A stretch of DNA of 8,456 bases from Chitinivibrio sp051745065 (lineage in GTDB: Bacteria > Fibrobacterota > Chitinivibrionia > Chitinivibrionales > Chitinivibrionaceae): the NCBI GenBank assembly GCA_051745065.1, contig JBNJDQ010000104.1:1-8456 (forward strand). Reading direction: 5' to 3'. Shown piece after piece: positions 1 through 6,129 of the stretch (position 1 is its first letter; each line of letters starts with the position of its first letter). Below the pieces are notes generated by a model that made no database searches, was not told the origin of the DNA, and saw only the letters and a list, made by a program, of their open reading frames with translations. The translations under genes and the position numbers were made by a program.

Positions 1-1871
1 GGGATTCGTATAATGAAGGTGCTGCCTTTACCCGGTTCGGAATTGATATCGATTTCGCCGTTCATTTTTTCAATATTCCGTTTGACTACATCCATGCCGA
101 CTCCACGCCCGGATACATCGGAGATGGTATCAGCGGTTGAAAAGCCGGGGCTGAATATCAGCTGATAAACATCTTCGTCAGCCATACCCGCGGATTCCGC
201 CTGAGAGATAATCCCCTTCTCCACTGCCTTTGACGCAATTTTCTCACGGTTCAGTCCCTGTCCGTCATCAGATACCATTATCCAGACTTCGCCTCCTTCA
301 TGGCGCCCTTCTATCCTGACAAGGCCGTTTTCCGGTTTCCCCTTTTTTCGCCGTTCTTCGGGCTGTTCAATACCGTGATCGCAGGAGTTTCGAATGATAT
401 GAACAAGAGGGTCGCCGATCAGTTCAATGACCGTTTTATCGACTTCTGTTTCTTCTCCGACAATATCCAGCTTCACTTTTTTATTGATTTTACGGGACAG
501 ATCATGAACCACGCGAATCATTTTCTTGAAGGTTGAGGAAAGCGGTACCATGCGAAGGGCCATGGAGGCATCCTGCAGTTCACTGCATATTCGGCGCAAT
601 TGATGCACCGCACGGTTGTATCCTTCCTCATCGATATCCTTGACGGCGGGGTTGCGGGTTACCATGGACTCGGAGATAACCAGTTCTCCTGTGAGATTAA
701 TGATGGTATCCAGTTTTTCAAGGCGCACCCGGATATCGCTGCGGATAACCGATCGCAAACGGGCTCCGGACTTTTCTTTGCTTTTTTCCTTCTTATCCGG
801 CCCCTTCTCCGGCTCCGGGGCAGGGGGCTGTGGTGCATCGGCTGCTGCAGAGTCTGGCGAATCCTGATTTTCGGGGGAAACTTCCTGCTCGGTGGAATCC
901 TGCGTATCCTCCGGGGCCTGGGCCTGTCGGTCCCGGTCCGCTGTGAAGCAGGAGGAAAAGAGGTCTTTCATCAGTTCCACATAGGTCGCAAGATTGTCGA
1001 TTGTGGTGTTGTCATGGTCTTCATTGATATTTGAAACAGTGTTTCGCAAAAGATCCACAGCCTCCAGGAGGAAGGCAATATTATCCGGGGAGGTATCAGC
1101 TTTTTTTTCTTTCATGCCCGTGAGGATCGTTTCAAGGAGATGGCTGTATCGTTCCGGATCGTCGAAATTCATAAAGCTGCAATTGCCCTTAAAACTGTGC
1201 ATTGTGCGATATGCCTTCTCAACAGTATCCTGGTTGTAGCCCTCTTCCTCAAGCTGAAGGAAACATTGTTCGATCGTATCCAACTGTTCATTGGCTTCGG
1301 TTACAAAGGCGGTGTACATTTCCGGTGATATCAGCTGGCTGTTTCGTTCCCTGGAGGGAGGTTTTTCTCCTGCTGCAGGGGCGGAGTTTTTTTCAGATAC
1401 AGCAGAGGTGGTGCTGCGGGGTGGGGCTTCCTCCGCTGCAGCAGGAGCACCGGCATCTTCCGGCGATTTTCGGGTGTAGCGGGAGAGTTGCGTAATGTTT
1501 TCTTCGATCTGGTCATTGAAGCCGTTGTCGTTGCGTTCTTCCTTGATGTGCAGGAGCATGGCGTTAATCAGATCAGTCGTACCGCACAGGGTTGTGGCGA
1601 TATCCTCATTCAGGGCTATACGGTCCTCGCGGATTTCCTGGATAAGGTTTTCCGCAACATGGGTCAGGCGGGCAATATTGCTGAAACCGAGAAAAGCTGC
1701 ACTGCTTTTCATTGAGTGGAACAGGCGGAATATTGCGTTTACGACTTCTTTATCCACACCATGAGTTTCGTCAACATTCTGAGAGAGCTCTATAAGGGAC
1801 GGTTCCACCTCTTCTATTACATCATTTGTTTCTTCGATGAAACCGTCAATCAGTTCATTGTCATAACTCAT
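1..1871 (-). CDS. cheA: Chemotaxis histidine kinase CheA with two Hpt domains (partial, C-terminus off the left edge)
   Basis: CheA takes phosphate from ATP onto a His in its Hpt domain and passes it to CheY/CheB response regulators, inside a cytoplasmic array with CheW and chemoreceptors. I read 623 codons before the window edge. Hpt1 spans about 1-110 with phospho-acceptor His52 in HSMKSSAAF, where the usual Gly of HSxKG is Ser. Hpt2 spans about 183-290 with His225 in HSFKGNCSF. A Pro/Glu/Lys/Ala-rich linker follows (about 312-370) with no recognisable P2 CheY-binding domain. The P3 dimerisation helices start near 372 (LDTIINLTGELVIS). The P4 ATPase shows the N box (HIIRNSCDHG, 491-500), the G1 box DDGQG (535-539), an F-box-like IFSPGFST and the G2 box GRGVGMD (588-594). 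The CheW-like P5 domain must lie beyond position 1. The ATG at 1871 has TTGGAG a few bases upstream. No cheW, cheY or receptor gene is in view. CheA identity is firm; the partner system is unknown. Confidence 0.95.
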   Translation of the reverse strand, partial: MSYDNELIDGFIEETNDVIEEVEPSLIELSQNVDETHGVDKEVVNAIFRLFHSMKSSAAFLGFSNIARLTHVAENLIQEIREDRIALNEDIATTLCGTTDLINAMLLHIKEERNDNGFNDQIEENITQLSRYTRKSPEDAGAPAAAEEAPPRSTTSAVSEKNSAPAAGEKPPSRERNSQLISPEMYTAFVTEANEQLDTIEQCFLQLEEEGYNQDTVEKAYRTMHSFKGNCSFMNFDDPERYSHLLETILTGMKEKKADTSPDNIAFLLEAVDLLRNTVSNINEDHDNTTIDNLATYVELMKDLFSSCFTADRDRQAQAPEDTQDSTEQEVSPENQDSPDSAAADAPQPPAPEPEKGPDKKEKSKEKSGARLRSVIRSDIRVRLEKLDTIINLTGELVISESMVTRNPAVKDIDEEGYNRAVHQLRRICSELQDASMALRMVPLSSTFKKMIRVVHDLSRKINKKVKLDIVGEETEVDKTVIELIGDPLVHIIRNSCDHGIEQPEERRKKGKPENGLVRIEGRHEGGEVWIMVSDDGQGLNREKIASKAVEKGIISQAESAGMADEDVYQLIFSPGFSTADTISDVSGRGVGMDVVKRNIEKMNGEIDINSEPGKGSTFIIRI

Positions 1872-1901
1872 GCATACTCCAATGACGTTAATTTTTACAC
1901 A

Positions 1902-1930
1902 ATTCTACTATCACCGCAGAGAAAGCGCAA
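1902..1930 (-). promoter_or_regulatory. Probable sigma-70-type promoter of cheA
   Basis: On the minus strand a TTGCGC box (1925-1930) is followed by a 17-base spacer and a TAGAAT box (1902-1907, five of six matches to TATAAT). It lies 30 bases upstream of the cheA ATG, in the 74-base gap after the nucleotidyltransferase gene. The -35 box matches only at TTG. I see no flagellar sigma-28 or sigma-54 motif here. It suggests cheA can be transcribed independently of the upstream genes. Confidence 0.5.
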
Positions 1931-1945
1931 GCAGGTTTTTACATA

Positions 1946-3175
1946 TTATTCAATGAGTCCGTACCGCTGAATTGCTTCGGCAACAGCTGCAAGATCTTCA
2001 CTGCGCTTAATAACGGAAAAACTCTCCGGATTAACGGTAAGAACGCCGGAGGTTTCTGTCAGGCCGAGAACATCCGTGGCGGCATAGCCGGTTTTGGGAG
2101 CTTTGGGAATGCCTGCAAGCACGGTCTTTCCCGATACGGCGTACTCCGGAAGGGGGGTGTGTTCCAGAAGGTCCCGGCGAAATACGTAGAAGCCTGTATT
2201 GAAGGGAAGATGTTTGCCCGCATCGTTTGTCATGTCCCGTGTCTGCCTGTTGCGGACATCCTTTTCGATGATGCGCAGCACTTCCCGGTTTCCGTCATTT
2301 GCAAGAATAAAGGTGCCGTAGGGGTCGTTCTCACCAAAGGTCGTCCGTTCAATGCCGATACCCATCGCGTCAAAGCGGTTTCCCGCGGCGGCCATGTGCA
2401 GGAGCATCTCCCGCCGGTACACAGCAGTACCCTGCAGTACAATAATGCGGCTGCAACCGAGTCTTCTGAGATACTCAAGGGTGGACCGACCGGCGTCATC
2501 CTTTTCGCGCAGCTTCATAATTGGTCCTCCCGTTTCATCGGGGTTTGTGACGATGCGGATGCCCGATTCGGTCTGCTCCCATGCAATCTGCCTGTCCCGG
2601 GTCAGGTGAAGCCGTTCATTCTGAGCAATAATCCGCAGATTTTTCAGGCCGAAGTTGTTGTTTTTTCTGATTATTTCAGGAATTACCCGGGCTGTTGTTG
2701 TCCCGGCCGGCCCCGTTGTGACGATGACGGGGATATTCGGCGACATGCGGGAGAGAACATGGAGGTTCACCTGCAGAGCGCCCCAGGGGCGATCAAGGCC
2801 GGGCAGGGGATAGGTGGCTTTGGTAAAATCCTGCAGATCATCGGGGTTTGCCCCTTCATTGATCAGGCTTTGACGAAGGCGTTCTCCCTCTCCTCCGGCC
2901 ATGATGAGTACGCCGTATTCCCTGAGTGATTCCACAGCGGCGGGGATATTCTCTTCCGGCACTGTCTGGGGATATTCCTGTTTTACGGTGTTCAGCAGTT
3001 CCCGCGAGGCTTTGGTATTACTGACGGCGCGCTCCGTGAAGGCGGCCTGGTCCATGTATTCCTGCCATGAGCAGTATTGACGCACGGCTGCTGCCACGGC
3101 CTCTTTGGTGGCACCTGAAAGGGTGCTGTATTTGAATACCCCCTGCTTCAGACGCTCTTCTGTCCAGTCGCTCAT
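1946..3175 (-). CDS. Predicted sugar-phosphate nucleotidyltransferase (UDP-sugar pyrophosphorylase-like)
   Basis: A 409-residue cytoplasmic protein with GT-A nucleotidyltransferase features. It probably makes a nucleotide sugar from an NTP and a sugar 1-phosphate, releasing pyrophosphate. A helical N-terminal stretch (1-85) precedes the nucleotide-binding loop VLIMAGGEGERL (89-100), as in UDPGP/UAP-type pyrophosphorylases. Further family-like elements are FTKATYPLPG (117-126, possible substrate-contacting Lys119), VIVTTGP (150-156), NPDETGGPIMKL (211-222), IIVLQGTAVY (244-253), EKD (304-306), NTGFYVF (326-332) and a C-terminal VIKRSEDL (388-395). The position where relatives often carry the metal-binding Asp reads QGT here, so metal ligation is unclear. 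The ATG at 3175 has GAGG and AAGGAG upstream. It lies 87 bases after the PfkB-like gene in the same direction. Substrate and nucleotide cannot be assigned. UTP-glucose-1-phosphate or UDP-N-acetylhexosamine chemistry is the nearest guess. Confidence 0.72.
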   Translation of the reverse strand: MSDWTEERLKQGVFKYSTLSGATKEAVAAAVRQYCSWQEYMDQAAFTERAVSNTKASRELLNTVKQEYPQTVPEENIPAAVESLREYGVLIMAGGEGERLRQSLINEGANPDDLQDFTKATYPLPGLDRPWGALQVNLHVLSRMSPNIPVIVTTGPAGTTTARVIPEIIRKNNNFGLKNLRIIAQNERLHLTRDRQIAWEQTESGIRIVTNPDETGGPIMKLREKDDAGRSTLEYLRRLGCSRIIVLQGTAVYRREMLLHMAAAGNRFDAMGIGIERTTFGENDPYGTFILANDGNREVLRIIEKDVRNRQTRDMTNDAGKHLPFNTGFYVFRRDLLEHTPLPEYAVSGKTVLAGIPKAPKTGYAATDVLGLTETSGVLTVNPESFSVIKRSEDLAAVAEAIQRYGLIE

Positions 3176-3225
3176 TTTCCTCGTCTCCTTTTTGTTTATG
3201 TTACATCAGAAAATACTTGTTTCTC

Positions 3226-3243
3226 CCGCCTGAGGGGAGGCGG
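3226..3243. repeat. Short perfect inverted repeat in the gap between the PfkB-like and nucleotidyltransferase genes
   Basis: CCGCCT (3226-3231) and AGGCGG (3238-3243) can pair as a 6-bp GC-rich stem with a 6-base loop. It lies just past the stop of the PfkB-like gene and about 50 bases before the next start. On the minus strand the stem is followed by GAGAAACAAG rather than a U run, so it is not a clear intrinsic terminator. It could attenuate transcription or stabilise the 3' end of the upstream message. Confidence 0.35.
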
Positions 3244-3262
3244 ATTCAGGGAGAGCCCGTTT

Positions 3263-4201
3263 TTATGAGGAGGAGGGGATGCTTTTTATGCCGTTGCCGG
3301 CCATGCCTTTCTCTGTTGCTGTCTTTACGGCAAATCGTGCGGCTTCAAAGGGATCCATACCTTTGGCGAGGGCGCTGAGAAATGCGCCGTTAAACACACT
3401 GCCGATGTGGACAAAATGGCGAACGGGGCTGGACGGTTCGGGAAGCATGTATTCTTCGATCCGTCCGTCGTAGCCCACAAGGCACCCGTTTTTACCGTTT
3501 TTTACCACGGCAATATTGACACCGCGGTCCCAGAGAAATCCGATAATATCAACGGGGCGTTCGTATCCGAAAAGCGCCTGGGATTCCTGCGGCGCAGAGG
3601 GAAGCATGACATCGAGAAAAGGCATAATACTCCAGATGGCTTCCCGGGCATCGTCAAGACTCCATCGATGCAGACGGATGTTGGGGTCGAAGGCGACCAT
3701 GCACTCGTTTGTGTGAGCAGTGTAAAAGGCTTTAAATAAAGTCTGCCGGCATTCCCGGGAAATTGCCTGAAATTCTCCCGAACTGTAAATAATCCGGCTG
3801 TTGGTAATGATATCCGTATCAATAACGGAGCCATTGATATGCTCCGTGGCGGTTCCCGGACGGTTGAACTGGTATTCCCGCAGATCACCGCTGCCCTCAC
3901 AGTCGTCGACAAGAGTGATTCCGTTGAACCCCATGACCGAACGAAGAAGATCTGTATTGATTCCTTCGTCACGAAGGGTACTGCGAATCAGGGTGTGATA
4001 CGGGTCGCGGGCAACGGCGGAGATCAGCTGAATCCGGGAGTTGTGTCGGGCGGCGGTGACAGCGGTGTATACGGCATCTCCTCCGATACTGCGTTCAAAG
4101 GTTTCTGCCCGGGAAAGGGGAATGCCTTCGCAAAGAAATTCCACAAAGACCTCTCCCAGAACCGTCAGGTCAAATTCTCTCAGATAAGCGGGTTTTGCCA
4201 T
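3263..4201 (-). CDS. PfkB-family carbohydrate-kinase homologue lacking the catalytic Asp (possible pseudokinase)
   Basis: A 312-residue protein of the ribokinase/PfkB fold. Visible family features are an N-terminal strand LTVLGEVFVEF (12-22), the GG motif region IGGDAVYTAVTAARHNS (39-55), VARDPYH plus DEGINTDLL, a sugar-contact-like REYQFNRPGTA (108-118) as in KDG-kinase/IolC relatives, FDPNIRLHRW (171-180), DVMLPSAPQES (197-207) and the nucleotide-site VVKNGKNGC (232-240). The C-terminal PfkB signature, normally DTTGAGDAFxxGF with a catalytic Asp, reads HFVHIGSVFNGAF (262-274), so that Asp is Ser268 and the anion-hole GAGD is HIGS. I checked this on the DNA; the frame is intact on both sides, so it is not a frameshift. 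Length is normal for the family. The ATG at 4201 is preceded by GAGG. It is divergent from pdxB. It may be a sugar-binding regulator or scaffold rather than a kinase. Membership is firm, loss of activity is inferred. Confidence 0.85.
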   Translation of the reverse strand: MAKPAYLREFDLTVLGEVFVEFLCEGIPLSRAETFERSIGGDAVYTAVTAARHNSRIQLISAVARDPYHTLIRSTLRDEGINTDLLRSVMGFNGITLVDDCEGSGDLREYQFNRPGTATEHINGSVIDTDIITNSRIIYSSGEFQAISRECRQTLFKAFYTAHTNECMVAFDPNIRLHRWSLDDAREAIWSIMPFLDVMLPSAPQESQALFGYERPVDIIGFLWDRGVNIAVVKNGKNGCLVGYDGRIEEYMLPEPSSPVRHFVHIGSVFNGAFLSALAKGMDPFEAARFAVKTATEKGMAGNGIKSIPSSS

Positions 4202-4221
4202 TGCTGCCTCGAATGTAATAT

Positions 4222-4246
4222 ATTATCATCTGCACGATGGTATAAT
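4222..4246. promoter_or_regulatory. Divergent promoter region between the PfkB-like gene and pdxB
   Basis: The gap 4202-4270 separates two divergent starts. On the plus strand a perfect extended -10 element, TGgTATAAT (4238-4246), lies 24 bases before the pdxB ATG, giving a short leader that holds the GGGAAGAG ribosome site. I see no good -35 box, which is usual for extended -10 promoters. On the minus strand GATAAT (4222-4227, five of six) is a weaker -10 candidate for the PfkB-like gene, without a good -35. The two promoters would overlap and may compete. Confidence 0.55.
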
Positions 4247-4270
4247 ACATAAAAACAGGGAAGAGTTCAA

Positions 4271-5392
4271 ATGAAAATTGTTGCGGATCAGAATATCCCC
4301 TTTGTAAAAGAGGCTTTCAGTACCCTGGGACGGGTGACCACCTGTGCCGGTGAAGACATTACCCCCGACATGGTGCGCGACTGCGGGATGCTTCTTGTCC
4401 GTTCCGTAACACCGGTAAACGAAAAACTCCTGCAGGGCAGTTCCGTACGGTTTGTGGCAACGGCAACCATTGGCACGGATCATGTTGATCTTGATTACCT
4501 TAAGCAGGCAGGGATCGGTTTCTGTTCCGCTCCGGGATCGAACGCAAACTCTGTCGCAGAATATGTTCTTGCCGCCCTGGCTGAACTCCTGCCTACCTTT
4601 GAAAACAAAACCATTGCCGTAATCGGTGTGGGAAATGTCGGTTCCCGGGTCTACCGTAAAGCAATTTCTCTGGGGATGCGGGCGCTTCTTACGGATCCGC
4701 CCAAAGCAGCCGGGCTGCACAGTTTTGTACCACTGGAGGAATCTCTTTCTCAGGCGGATATTGTTACGGTTCATGTACCTCTTACCTACGACGGTGAGCA
4801 TTCAACCTACGGGATGATTAATGATTCCTTTCTGTCCCTGATGAAGCCGGGGGCGCTTTTGGTTAATACCAGCCGCGGAAAAACTATCTGTGAAGAACCG
4901 CTGGTATCCCATTCCCCGCGACTGGGCGGCCTTGTCCTGGATGTGTGGCCCCGTGAGCCTGAAGTCAGCAGTGAGCTTCTCGGGTGTACTGATATTGCAA
5001 CCCCTCATATTGCGGGCTATTCCTTTGACGGAAAATGTACCGGCACGGATATGATCTGCGCCGGGGCATCGGCTTTCTTTTTTAAGAAAAAGGAATGGGA
5101 TGCTCAGGATGTTCTTGATGCCATGGAGGTTCGCACACTTTCCTATTCCCGTGCGGGCGGTGTTCGCGGTGTGCTGCGTCAGGCCTATCCTCTGCAGGAG
5201 GATGATCGTCTTCTGCGCAGAATAAACGGCTTGTCCGGCCCCGGGCGGACAGACAGGTTCAGGCAGCTCAGAAGGGAATACAGGCAGCGTCCGGAGTTTC
5301 CCCACTGCCGCGTTGAAGGCGTTGATGTTCCCGCCGATGCCGCCTGTCTCAGACAACTCGGCTTTCAGGTTCAGCAGGAGCCCTCTGCTTAG
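4271..5392 (+). CDS. pdxB: Erythronate-4-phosphate dehydrogenase PdxB
   Basis: PdxB oxidises 4-phospho-D-erythronate to 2-oxo-3-hydroxy-4-phosphobutanoate, the second step of the deoxyxylulose-phosphate-dependent pyridoxal 5'-phosphate pathway, in the cytoplasm. The 373 residues align along their length with my recollection of E. coli PdxB (378 aa). Shared blocks are MKIVADQNIP, LLVRSVTPVNE, ATATIGTDHVD, LKQAGIGF, APGSNANSVAEYV and IATPHIAGYSFDGK. The Rossmann glycines are in GVGNVG (119-124). The catalytic residues expected of D-2-hydroxyacid dehydrogenases are present: Arg202 in SRG, Glu229 in REPE and His246 in TPHIAG. The C-terminal PdxB dimerisation region runs from about 290 and ends with the typical LRQLGF. 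The ATG has GGGAAGAG upstream. Its stop codon TAG shares bases with the stop of the convergent gene that follows. Confidence 0.96.
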   Translation: MKIVADQNIPFVKEAFSTLGRVTTCAGEDITPDMVRDCGMLLVRSVTPVNEKLLQGSSVRFVATATIGTDHVDLDYLKQAGIGFCSAPGSNANSVAEYVLAALAELLPTFENKTIAVIGVGNVGSRVYRKAISLGMRALLTDPPKAAGLHSFVPLEESLSQADIVTVHVPLTYDGEHSTYGMINDSFLSLMKPGALLVNTSRGKTICEEPLVSHSPRLGGLVLDVWPREPEVSSELLGCTDIATPHIAGYSFDGKCTGTDMICAGASAFFFKKKEWDAQDVLDAMEVRTLSYSRAGGVRGVLRQAYPLQEDDRLLRRINGLSGPGRTDRFRQLRREYRQRPEFPHCRVEGVDVPADAACLRQLGFQVQQEPSA

Positions 5393-6102
5393 TCGGCAAT
5401 GAAGCCAATGCGTGCAAAGGCATCGCGGCGATTAATCTGAAAAGCCCGATGGAGCCATTGGCGGCTCAATGCCTCATTTTCCTCCTTCTTATGAAGAATG
5501 CCTTTCAGGGCGGCAGCTGCAGACCAGAGCCAGAGATCGTTCCTGTTTTCTTTTATGTAATAGCTTCGAAAGGTTGTGGTAAGAATACGCTGTGCCTGCG
5601 GGTAATCCTGTATTCCCCGCGGTCCGTGAATGTGGATCAGGGCACGAAGGATATTGCGGGGCGGCGCCAGAGGCGGGAGTGCCTGAAGGTCTTTTCGCAC
5701 TCTGGGGATGAGAACAGCTTTCTTCAGAGGGTGCAGGTCCATGCGCAGGGTATTACATAATGCCTTCGCTGTTGTTGAAAGAGGGGTGCTGTCTCCGTGG
5801 ACAGCAAGAAACCGGTCCATACGATTCAACAGGCTGTCTGCCCGCCCGGGATCCCGGTGGTAGTCATAGGCGTATCGGGCATGGTGTATCTGCAGATAGC
5901 GGGCGAGCACATAATGGAATACTGCATCAACATCTTCGTTGACAGCGGCATCCCGGGCTTTTTCTGCGCCTTGGGCAAGGCGGACTTCATTCCATTGAAA
6001 ATATCCGTCGGCGATGCTGCGGCGGGCCAGGAGCAGCTGCAGAGCTGGGTCCGCGGCAAGAGAAAATGTCAACAGGAGTGTGAAAAGAATTATTTTACCC
6101 AT
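5389..6102 (-). CDS. Small exported helical protein of unknown function
   Basis: I do not recognise this 237-residue protein. It begins with a clear Sec-type signal peptide (MGKIILFTLLLTFSLAA, cleavage likely near residues 16-18). There is no lipobox Cys, so it should be periplasmic or secreted. The mature part is rich in Ala, Leu and Arg and looks all-helical. The stretch 187-230 (WLWSAAAALKGI ... WLHRAFQINRRDAFA) resembles a TPR-type helix pair, and residues 57-100 may be another. There are no evident catalytic motifs, and only one Cys (116). The ATG at 6102 is preceded by a very strong ribosome site, AAGGAGAGG (6105-6113), which supports real translation. It is convergent with pdxB (stop codons share bases at 5390-5391) and divergent from lnt across 27 bases. 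It may be an envelope assembly or periplasmic scaffold protein, but that is a guess. Confidence 0.75.
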   Translation of the reverse strand: MGKIILFTLLLTFSLAADPALQLLLARRSIADGYFQWNEVRLAQGAEKARDAAVNEDVDAVFHYVLARYLQIHHARYAYDYHRDPGRADSLLNRMDRFLAVHGDSTPLSTTAKALCNTLRMDLHPLKKAVLIPRVRKDLQALPPLAPPRNILRALIHIHGPRGIQDYPQAQRILTTTFRSYYIKENRNDLWLWSAAAALKGILHKKEENEALSRQWLHRAFQINRRDAFARIGFIAD

Positions 6103-6129
6103 GACCTCTCCTTAATTCAGGAATACAGT

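Noticed and set aside
600..1034. A 144-codon plus-strand frame opposite cheA
   Set aside because: It overlaps the linker and P3/P4 coding region of cheA and has biased, low-complexity composition, as expected for the complement of a Pro/Glu/Lys-rich linker.
2159..2929. A 256-codon open frame on the plus strand, antisense to the nucleotidyltransferase gene
   Set aside because: It lies wholly opposite a gene with recognisable family motifs, has no evident domain, and its start lacks a good ribosome site. Stop-poor antisense frames are expected in GC-rich coding DNA.
3226..3243. Inverted repeat considered as a rho-independent terminator
   Set aside because: The stem is only 6 bp and is not followed by a U run on either strand, so it is listed as an inverted repeat only.
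3502..3972. A 156-codon minus-strand frame within the PfkB-like gene
   Set aside because: It is a shifted shadow in the same strand as the real gene, with no family motif. It also raised the question of a frameshift, but the PfkB motifs are continuous in one frame from end to end.
4226..5356. Two consecutive minus-strand open frames opposite pdxB (4226-4801 and 4802-5356)
   Set aside because: pdxB motifs are unambiguous over the whole stretch. The antisense frames show no domain or ribosome site.
5797..6129. Upstream extension of the lnt frame to an ATG at 5797
   Set aside because: It would add 111 residues with no Lnt equivalent, lies antisense to the signal-peptide gene, and the GTG at 6130 with AGGA upstream gives the normal family length.
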